In this document: positions 6,725 to 12,004 of the stretch, piece by piece | Position numbering within the stretch: position 1 is the first letter of the stretch | Layout of the letters: each line of letters opens with the position of its first letter | Source: an uncultured Synergistaceae bacterium | GTDB lineage: Bacteria > Synergistota > Synergistia > Synergistales > Aminobacteriaceae | Assembly (NCBI GenBank): GCA_937870605.1 | Contig: CALMZW010000075.1 | Location: 1-12,004, forward strand | DNA: 12,004 nucleotides | Reading direction: 5' to 3' | Position numbers and translations under genes: made by a program | Notes under the pieces: generated by a model | Database searches by the model: none | What the model saw: the letters and a program-made list of their open reading frames with translations, nothing else | Told to the model about the DNA's origin: nothing

Positions 6725-7282
6725 CTACTTTTTTCGCTGCAACAGGAGCGGGATGAAGAGCAGCGCGACGAGCGGGGAGAACGAACCCGCGGAACATCCG
6801 CCGCCGGACGAACCGCCGGATCTTGTCACTGTGTAGTGTCCGTCGTACACGTTTCCGTCCCGATCCGTTCCGACGAGCGAGAATACCATCGTGTCCGGAC
6901 CTGTTTGCGTGTACGTTTCCGTTATGCTCCCGTCATACACGATGGAAAAGGAGCCGGTGTACGGAATGTTCGCCGGGATGGTGTCCTCATACCGGTTCAC
7001 GACGTATCCGCCTGATATGACCGTTCCGGCCTTGTACACCTGCGTGATCGTTTCGTATCCCGCGCCGCCGTACGTTTCGATGACGAGCGTCCCGGTGTCG
7101 CTGTATTCGTACCCGTTATACGTTCCGCCTCCCGTGAATTGCCACGTTCCGCCGACGTAATACGGCGTCGACGTTTTCGGCGCGGTGTTGTCCGCTTTCA
7201 GGACGGCGCTGCCTGCAAAGGCCATTCCGCACAGACATAAAGCCAGCACCATGGCGATGGAGATAATCCTCGTGCGTTTCAT
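6725..7282 (-). CDS. Small secreted protein with C-terminal Synergist-CTERM sorting signal
   Basis: A 185-residue exported protein of unknown function. Residues 1-24 are a signal peptide (MKRTRIISIAMVLALCLC, cleaved near AFA). Residues 40-155 are rich in Gly, Tyr and Thr with alternating beta-strand pattern (GTWQFTGGGTYNGYEYSDTG, and later TGTVISGG-like and YDGSITETYTQTG segments). This suggests a small beta-barrel or beta-sandwich, somewhat lipocalin-like, but I cannot name a family. Residues 156-185 are a Ser/Gly linker, GGGCSAG, a hydrophobic stretch and the tail QRKK: a complete Synergist-CTERM in its normal terminal place. It probably anchors or sorts the protein to the cell surface. The ATG is supported by AAGGAGG 7 bases upstream. 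The frame stays open far upstream, but that part overlaps the dehydrogenase gene and is not coding. GC is lower than in neighbouring genes. Confidence 0.88.
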   Translation of the reverse strand: MKRTRIISIAMVLALCLCGMAFAGSAVLKADNTAPKTSTPYYVGGTWQFTGGGTYNGYEYSDTGTLVIETYGGAGYETITQVYKAGTVISGGYVVNRYEDTIPANIPYTGSFSIVYDGSITETYTQTGPDTMVFSLVGTDRDGNVYDGHYTVTRSGGSSGGGCSAGSFSPLVALLFIPLLLQRKK

Positions 7283-7433
7283 TGAAGTTCCTCCTTCAGT
7301 GTCGAGTGGGGTGCGTTGTTTTCTCCTGTTCCCGATGCGCCGATCTCCCGATTTCCTGTGCGAGTCGCCTCTTTTCCGGTTCCGGATTTCAGTTTTGCGG
7401 AAACAGCGTTTCATTCTTATATCGCCATGATGG

Positions 7434-7439
7434 ATTATA
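7434..7439 (-). promoter_or_regulatory. Possible -10 box (TATAAT) upstream of the small secreted protein
   Basis: A perfect TATAAT lies in the 176-base gap between the dehydrogenase stop and the secreted-protein start, about 150 bases before the ATG. A second near-match (TATAAG) follows 12 bases later. No convincing -35 precedes either. The gap is the natural place for a separate promoter, since no terminator-like hairpin follows the dehydrogenase. Confidence 0.25.
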
Positions 7440-7458
7440 CATCGCGCCGCCGCGAAGG

Positions 7459-8496
7459 CTACGGTTTCAGGACGACTTTCAGCCCCTCCCGGCGTTCGAT
7501 GAGGTCGAAGCCGTGCTTCCATTCCTCGAGCGGCAGTTCGTGCGTGATGAGGGCGTCGAGCGGCGTTTGCCCCTGCGCCATGAGGACGAGGACCTTTTCC
7601 CAGATGTCCCACGTGTGGCTGAACGAGCCCTGGAGCGTGACGCCCTTCGAGAGCAGCGGGTCGAGGCTCAGGTCGACGGGTTTCGGCCCCCAGGCGACCT
7701 TGTTGATGATTCCCGTCGGCATGACGATGTCCATCGAGATTTTGAGCGTCGCCGCGGGGCCCGCCGCGTCGATGACCGAGTTGAAGCCGTAGCCTTCGTT
7801 GAACTTCGCCGCGACGGCCTTCGGATCGGTCGCGCCGTCGAGCGTGTACGTTTCGGTCGCGCCGTACAGCCGCGCGATGTCGAGGCGCTTTTCGTCGCCG
7901 GGCGCGCCGAAGACGACGATATGGCTCGCTCCGGCCGTCTTGGCCATGTGGACGCAGAGGATGCCGATGGGGCCGGGGCCGAGGACGGCGACGCAGTCTC
8001 CGGCCTTGACGCCGGCCTTCGCGATGACGACGTTGTAGGCCACGCAGACGGGTTCGGTGCAGGAGGCGTCGCGAAGGCTGATGCTCTCCGGAACGGCGTG
8101 AAGGATGCGCTCCGGGACGCATACGTATTCGGCGAACGCCCCGTCCACGGCGAAGCCGTAGCCCTTGCGCTCGCGGCAGAAGCGGTAGTTGTTCGTCTTG
8201 CAGAGGACGCACTTGCCGCAGAACCGGGCGTGGGTTTCCGCGGTCACGCGGTCGCCGGGTTTCCACTTTTTCACGTCGGCGCCGACCTTTTCGATGGTTC
8301 CGGAGAATTCATGCCCCAGGATGACGGGAATGGCCATGGGGTAGGAGACCTGGTTGTGGTACATGTGCGGGTCGCTCCCGCAGATGCCGATATAGCCCAC
8401 CTTCACGAGGACGTCCGAAGGGCCGGTCTCCGGAACCGGGACGTCCCTGACTTCCGTGTTGCCGTCTTCCCTGAGGTATTTCACGACTGCTCGCAT
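7459..8496 (-). CDS. Zinc-dependent medium-chain dehydrogenase (polyol/threonine dehydrogenase-like)
   Basis: A 345-residue MDR-superfamily alcohol dehydrogenase that would oxidise a secondary alcohol with NAD(P). Catalytic zinc ligands are visible: C39 in GICGSD, H62-E63 in GHEFSG, and E148 in CTEP. The structural zinc lobe has four cysteines at 93, 96, 99 and 107 (FCGKCVLCKTNNYRFC). The Rossmann motif GPGPIG is at 173-178. The protein resembles the sorbitol/L-idonate/threonine 3-dehydrogenase branch; position next to acid transporters favours an aldonate or polyol substrate, which is inference. The start at 8496 (MRAVVKYLRED) was preferred over the upstream ATG at 8592, because it has an AGGAG site and aligns with the family. 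The longer form would overlap the end of tctA. It follows tctA by 58 bases and is probably in the same transcript. Confidence 0.92.
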   Translation of the reverse strand: MRAVVKYLREDGNTEVRDVPVPETGPSDVLVKVGYIGICGSDPHMYHNQVSYPMAIPVILGHEFSGTIEKVGADVKKWKPGDRVTAETHARFCGKCVLCKTNNYRFCRERKGYGFAVDGAFAEYVCVPERILHAVPESISLRDASCTEPVCVAYNVVIAKAGVKAGDCVAVLGPGPIGILCVHMAKTAGASHIVVFGAPGDEKRLDIARLYGATETYTLDGATDPKAVAAKFNEGYGFNSVIDAAGPAATLKISMDIVMPTGIINKVAWGPKPVDLSLDPLLSKGVTLQGSFSHTWDIWEKVLVLMAQGQTPLDALITHELPLEEWKHGFDLIERREGLKVVLKP

Positions 8497-8554
8497 TGTC
8501 GGCTCTCTCCTCTTTCGCGCGCCGTTTTCGCCGGCGCCGGATGTGTTCGGTTCT

Positions 8555-10105
8555 CTATTGCGGGTCGGGAAGGTCGTCTTCCGCGGCTTCACGTGCGGCC
8601 TGCTCCGCGTAATATCGTTGCGTCCCCCTGATGCCCGTCCAGATGAGCCATGCCACGCAGAGCATCAGGATGATCCCGATGGGGCGTTCGAGGAGCGGCA
8701 GGATCGCCCCGCGGCTCTGTTGCAGCGCCCTTCGGAAGCTCGTGTCGGCCAGGGGGCCGAGGATGATCCCGAGGACGAGCGGCGCGAGCGGGTAGTCCAT
8801 CTGTCGCAGGATGTACCCCAGAACGCCGAAGCCGAGCATGAGATAGACGTCGAAGATCCGCACGCCGCCCGCATACGCCCCGATGACGGTGAGCGGGATG
8901 ACGATCGGAAGCAGGATTTCGCGCTTGATTTTCAGGATCGCCACCATGGGCTTCGCGAGGGAGAGCCCCCAGAAGAGCATGGCGACCGACCCGAGGATGA
9001 GCATCGCCGCCACGAGCGGCAGGAAGCCCGGGTTCTCGAAGTTGAGCATCGGGCCGGGGCGCACGCCGTGAAGCCAGACCGCGGCGAGGAACATGGCCGA
9101 CGGGGGGCTTCCCGGAACGGCGAGCGTGAGCAGCGGGATCATGGCTCCGCCGATGACGGCGTTGTTGGCCACTTCCGAACACACGACGCCTTCGTAGCTC
9201 CCCGTGCCGAACAGATGTCCCTTTTTCGAGCGGCGCTTGCCGATGTCGTAGGAGAGCCAGCTGCCGATGTCCTCCCCCGCGCCGGGGATGGCGCCGATGA
9301 TGACGCCGATGATTCCCGAACGGATGGCCGACGGGATGAGCGGGATGAACTCCCGCAGCGGGGGAATGACCTTTCCGACTCGTCCCTCGATCTTGTAGGC
9401 GACTTCCTCCTGAAGCACCGCGAGGAATTCCGAGATCCCGAAGACGCCGATGAGAGCCGGGATGAGGGGGATTCCCCCCTTGAGCTGAAGGAACCCGAAC
9501 GTGAGGCGCGGGTAGGCGAAGATCTGCTCCATGCCCACCATCGCCGTCGCGAAGCCGAGGAAGCCCACGATCCACCCCTTGAGGGGGTCCTTCCCGGCCG
9601 AGAGCGAGCCGCAGATCATGATGCCGAACAGGGCGAGGAGGAACATTTCCCAGTGCCCGAATTTGAGGGCGATCATATAGACGAGCGGCGAGAGGAAGAT
9701 CATCACGAGGATGCTGAACATCGTCCCGACGAACGAGGCGATGATTCCGGTTCCGATCGCCAGGCCGCCCTTGCCCTGTTTCGCGAGCGGGAAGCCGTCG
9801 AGACACGTTGCGGCCGCCGACGGCGTGCCCGGGATGTTGATCATGATGGCCGCGTTGAGCCCTCCGGAGACCGCGCCGACATAGACGGCGAGCAGGAACG
9901 CCACGGCGCCGTCGAGTTCCATGCCGTAGGAGAGGTTGATGAGGAGCGCGAGGGCCATTGTCGCCGTGAGGCCGGGGATGGCCCCCACGACGAGGCCGAG
10001 AAGACAGCCTCCGAAGATCAGTGCGAGGATTTTGGGCGTGAGCGCTCCGAGCAGGGCGTATCCCACCTGGATCGTTTCGTCCGCGAGAAGGTGAAGAATG
10101 TCCAT
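8555..10105 (-). CDS. tctA: Tripartite tricarboxylate transporter large permease TctA
   Basis: A 516-residue inner-membrane protein with about 11-12 hydrophobic helices: the large permease of the TTT family, which takes up organic acids by an ion gradient. The internal two-fold repeat of the family is visible: GAIPGLTATMA (41-51) with IPGTPSAAATCLDGFP (91-106) in the first half, and GAIPGAGEDIG (271-281) with VPGSPPSAM (330-338) in the second half. Length is typical. The ATG at 10105 has GGAGG 7 bases upstream and lies 16 bases after the tctB stop. The C-terminal tail (EQAAREAAEDDLPDPQ) is hydrophilic and probably cytoplasmic. Confidence 0.96.
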   Translation of the reverse strand: MDILHLLADETIQVGYALLGALTPKILALIFGGCLLGLVVGAIPGLTATMALALLINLSYGMELDGAVAFLLAVYVGAVSGGLNAAIMINIPGTPSAAATCLDGFPLAKQGKGGLAIGTGIIASFVGTMFSILVMIFLSPLVYMIALKFGHWEMFLLALFGIMICGSLSAGKDPLKGWIVGFLGFATAMVGMEQIFAYPRLTFGFLQLKGGIPLIPALIGVFGISEFLAVLQEEVAYKIEGRVGKVIPPLREFIPLIPSAIRSGIIGVIIGAIPGAGEDIGSWLSYDIGKRRSKKGHLFGTGSYEGVVCSEVANNAVIGGAMIPLLTLAVPGSPPSAMFLAAVWLHGVRPGPMLNFENPGFLPLVAAMLILGSVAMLFWGLSLAKPMVAILKIKREILLPIVIPLTVIGAYAGGVRIFDVYLMLGFGVLGYILRQMDYPLAPLVLGIILGPLADTSFRRALQQSRGAILPLLERPIGIILMLCVAWLIWTGIRGTQRYYAEQAAREAAEDDLPDPQ

Positions 10106-10121
10106 GGTCAGCCCTCCTTCC

Positions 10122-10610
10122 TTACGGCATGGGTATCCGGAACAGGTCGCTGAACGCGAACGCGATGGCCCACGCGGCCGCGACGGCCAGCGCCACGTTC
10201 CAGTGGAGCTTCATCGCCTTGAGGTAGGTGAATGTGACGATCAGGTAGGCGATCGAGGCCCACAGAAACGGAATATGCCCCAGAGCCATGACGTAGAGGA
10301 CGATGAAGAGAAGAAGCGTCATTCCCTTGCGAACCTTCGGCGACGCTGCGAACGCACGGAGGTTTTCCGTCCCGACGATGCGGGAGGCCTGGCCTCTTCC
10401 GCCGCGTTTCGAGGCGGAGCGGAGGAGGAAAAAGCCGAGAAGAACGAACACGCCTCCCAGGATGAGAGGGAAAAGGCCCGGGGAAATCAGCAGGGAATCG
10501 TTGAACACGCGCATCTTCAGGGCGGCGATTGCGAGCGCCGCCCCGAAGGTCATGAAGCAAAGGGCGGATATGTAATCCGCCCCGGATCCCTTGGTTGCCC
10601 TGTGCGCCAT
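10122..10610 (-). CDS. tctB: Tripartite tricarboxylate transporter small permease TctB
   Basis: A 162-residue membrane protein with four predicted helices (about 13-32, 42-63, 97-115, 117-155 as a closely spaced pair), separated by a basic loop around 64-92 (SASKRGGRGQ). Sequence is poorly conserved in this family; size, topology and its place between tctC and tctA give the assignment. The ATG at 10610 is one base after the tctC stop (TAAGATG), so translation is probably coupled and the ribosome site is inside the end of tctC. Confidence 0.9.
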   Translation of the reverse strand: MAHRATKGSGADYISALCFMTFGAALAIAALKMRVFNDSLLISPGLFPLILGGVFVLLGFFLLRSASKRGGRGQASRIVGTENLRAFAASPKVRKGMTLLLFIVLYVMALGHIPFLWASIAYLIVTFTYLKAMKLHWNVALAVAAAWAIAFAFSDLFRIPMP

Positions 10611-10611
10611 C

Positions 10612-11667
10612 TTACTTCGTCAGTTTCTTCTTCTCGGTCTCCCACTTCCAGTCCGCGAGCTTGGGGATGCCGAAGTCGGCCGGAGATTTCTCGGCCATCT
10701 TCGCGTTGTAGAGCACCCACGAATAGCCGGAGATCTGGAGGGAAATGAACCGGTCGGCGTCCTCGCCGGTGAGTCCGACGATGTTCAGGCCCTTTTTCTT
10801 CGTGTAGTCGAGGATTTCGGGCTGCTTGAGCGCCCAGTGGAAGGCCTCGGTGATCTTGTCTTTGATCTCCTTCGGGGCGTCCCGCCGGATGCAGATCGGC
10901 CAGGTTTCGCCGAGATCGGGGATCTTGTCGCTTCCCGGAAGAACTTTCACGATCGGGTCGATGGTGATTGTGTCGGTGATCTTCATGGGTTCCTTCATCA
11001 TGACGGCGACGGCGCGGATGGTTCCCGCCTGCGCCATGTCGATCGCGGAGGAGAAGGTGACGATTCCGGCCTCGACTTCACCGGCCAGGACCGCCGTCGC
11101 GACGCTCCGGTCGCCGTCGAACGTGACGTAGTTGATCTTGTCGATGCCGGCGACTTCGGCGATCGCCTGCATGATGACGTGGGGTCCGTTGCCGAAGCCG
11201 GAGACGCCCATGTTGATCTTGCCTTCCTTGAGGGCCTTCGCGACGTCGCCGAAGGTCTTCAGGTCGCCCTTGGCGCTCGTGAGGATGGCCGCCGGGCCCT
11301 GGAAGGGGTGCCAGGAGGTCCACTCGACCCACCCGGAGTTGGACGTTTCCTTGACCTTGAAGCCGCCGAAGCAGCCCGAGCCGGTCGCGAACATCGTGTA
11401 GCCGTCGGCCGGAAGTCCGAGGACGTGTTCCGCCGCGACGGCGCTCGCCGCGCCGGGCATGTTGGCGACGTTGATGGTCTCGCCGAGGTATTTGGACATG
11501 AGGACGATCATGGGACGCACGGACGTATCCGTGCCGCCGCCCGCGCCGAAGCCGACGATGACGGTGGGCGTCCCTTTGGCCCAGATCTTGTCGGCGGCGA
11601 AGGCCGCGCCTCCGAGAGCAAGAGCGAGAACAAGGGCGATTGCGGTAATCGAAACGAGCTTCTTCAC
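10612..11667 (-). CDS. tctC: Tripartite tricarboxylate transporter binding receptor TctC
   Basis: A 351-residue periplasmic receptor of the Bug/TctC family. A signal peptide occupies about 1-25 (MKKLVSITAIALVLALAL, then GGAAFA). The mature protein shows family motifs: the ligand-loop GFGAGGGTDTSVRP (39-52) and INVANMPGAASAVAA (65-79) followed by ADGYTMF. GVSGFGNGPH is the second-lobe counterpart. I chose the GTG at 11667 because AAGGAG lies 8 bases upstream; the GTG at 11676 overlaps that site. Tct receptors bind varied carboxylates (citrate, tartrate, glutarate and others), so the ligand is not known. It is the first gene of the tctCBA group and follows a 190-base gap that may contain a promoter. 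Confidence 0.95.
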   Translation of the reverse strand: MKKLVSITAIALVLALALGGAAFAADKIWAKGTPTVIVGFGAGGGTDTSVRPMIVLMSKYLGETINVANMPGAASAVAAEHVLGLPADGYTMFATGSGCFGGFKVKETSNSGWVEWTSWHPFQGPAAILTSAKGDLKTFGDVAKALKEGKINMGVSGFGNGPHVIMQAIAEVAGIDKINYVTFDGDRSVATAVLAGEVEAGIVTFSSAIDMAQAGTIRAVAVMMKEPMKITDTITIDPIVKVLPGSDKIPDLGETWPICIRRDAPKEIKDKITEAFHWALKQPEILDYTKKKGLNIVGLTGEDADRFISLQISGYSWVLYNAKMAEKSPADFGIPKLADWKWETEKKKLTK

Positions 11668-11680
11668 AATGACCACTCCT

Positions 11681-11689
11681 TGTCAGACA
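11681..11689. promoter_or_regulatory. Palindrome TGTCAGACA just upstream of the tctC ribosome site
   Basis: TGTC-A-GACA is a perfect interrupted palindrome with partial outer pairing (CC..GG). It abuts the AAGGAG ribosome site of tctC. Sites of the TTGTCTGACAA kind are used by FadR-subfamily GntR repressors, so this could be an operator for the tct genes. A related palindrome lies 59 bases upstream. No regulator gene is in the window. Confidence 0.35.
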
Positions 11690-11738
11690 GGTATTGGTTC
11701 TCGTGCGCCAGAAGTCTTGAAATCCCGCATGGCCGCAT

Positions 11739-11749
11739 TGTCACTGACA
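11739..11749. promoter_or_regulatory. Palindrome TGTCACTGACA upstream of tctC
   Basis: An 11-base perfect interrupted palindrome sharing TGTCA and GACA with the site at 11681-11689. Two related sites before the first gene of an operon suggest a dimeric regulator, but chance cannot be excluded. I could not find a strong sigma70 promoter between them (best -10-like CAATAC at 11691-11696, poor -35). Confidence 0.35.
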
Positions 11750-11791
11750 CAAGGTCGCTTCCCGGATGCATCCCTCCCCGCAGTGTGTGTG

Positions 11792-11809
11792 GCGGCCTCC
11801 CCCGGCCGC
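11792..11809 (-). terminator. Weak hairpin after the transketolase gene
   Basis: GCGGCC and GGCCGC pair around a 6-base loop, about 50 bases after the transketolase stop. No U tract follows on the minus strand, so it may only stabilise the 3' end. It is the sole terminator candidate between transketolase and tctC. Confidence 0.3.
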
Positions 11810-11857
11810 TGTTTCGGGCGTGTTTCGAGAACAAGAACAGGTTCGAAGCGTCCCGCC

Positions 11858-12004
11858 TCAGGCGCGCGGAGCCGATGCGAGAAGATTCGTCGCGGCCTCC
11901 GCGACGGCCTCTTTCGTCAGGCCGTAGCAGGCGAGAAGTTCATCGTAGCTGACCGCGGACTGGCCGTACCGGTCCGCGATGCCGACCATCCGCATCGGAA
12001 GGGG
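11858..12004 (-). CDS. Transketolase family protein, C-terminal fragment
   Basis: Forty-eight codons and a TGA stop at the right edge; the rest lies outside. The visible end reads MRMVGIADRYGQSAVSYDEL, then a short stretch to YGLTKEAVAEAATNLL and a tail ASAPRA. The pattern of RxVGIxDxYGxSG, then ELLxxYGLTxxxI and an Ala-rich helix is typical of the last part of transketolase or of the separate C-terminal transketolase subunit. From this fragment it is not possible to tell a full-length enzyme from a split one. Transketolase moves two-carbon units between sugar phosphates, consistent with sugar acid metabolism nearby. Confidence 0.8.
   Translation of the reverse strand, partial: PLPMRMVGIADRYGQSAVSYDELLACYGLTKEAVAEAATNLLASAPRA

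Noticed and set aside
7283..8266. Extension of the small secreted protein frame upstream to 8266
   Set aside because: It overlaps the dehydrogenase in another frame, has no domain pattern, and the signal peptide and AAGGAGG site fix the start at 7282.
8456..10153. Long open frame of 565 codons on the plus strand opposite tctA
   Set aside because: Its product is almost only Asp, Glu, Arg, His and Gly without any domain pattern, as expected from the antisense of a GC-rich membrane protein gene. TctA on the minus strand has clear family motifs and a ribosome site.
10591..11952. Long plus-strand open frame opposite tctC
   Set aside because: Antisense shadow of tctC with biased composition, no ribosome site and no recognisable motif.

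Overview
The window looks like part of a chromosome from a member of the Synergistota (Synergistetes). The main evidence is two encoded proteins that carry a short Gly-rich motif with one Cys (GGGC), a hydrophobic segment and a basic tail. This matches the Synergist-CTERM sorting signal as I know it from that phylum. High GC, a PPi-type phosphofructokinase, and a TRAP plus a tripartite tricarboxylate (TTT) transporter in one locus also fit anaerobic bacteria of this kind. I cannot name the genus.

Every gene I can support is on the minus strand, so transcription runs from high to low coordinates. From the right edge: the 3' end of a transketolase gene (11858-12004, cut by the window), a complete TTT transporter tctC-tctB-tctA (11667 to 8555), a zinc-dependent medium-chain dehydrogenase (8496 to 7459), and a small secreted protein with a terminal Synergist-CTERM (7282 to 6725). 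A strong hairpin at 6666-6703 closes this part.

A well-formed sigma70-type promoter (6574-6602) then starts a second unit: a large secreted protein with a seven-fold beta-propeller and a Big2-like domain (6527 to 3948), PPi-phosphofructokinase (3927 to 2659), a ManD/RspA-type sugar acid dehydratase of the enolase superfamily (2597 to 1356), a TRAP binding protein dctP (1277 to 279), an intercistronic hairpin (96-138), and the first 23 codons of the TRAP small permease dctQ (70 to the left edge).

Inferred biology: the locus imports organic acids by two unrelated binding-protein systems (TTT and TRAP). Sugar acids or polyols would be processed by the dehydrogenase and the dehydratase, and the products fed to central carbon metabolism through transketolase and PPi-dependent phosphofructokinase. 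Substrates are not proven by the sequence. The two surface proteins sit between the two metabolic halves and are the least expected part.

The most unusual item is the 859-residue protein. A sorting signal that normally ends a protein lies in its middle and is followed at once by a second signal-peptide-like segment and a further extracellular-type module. It is either a true fusion or polyprotein, or a join caused by an indel. No tRNA, rRNA, CRISPR, insertion sequence or phage gene was seen.
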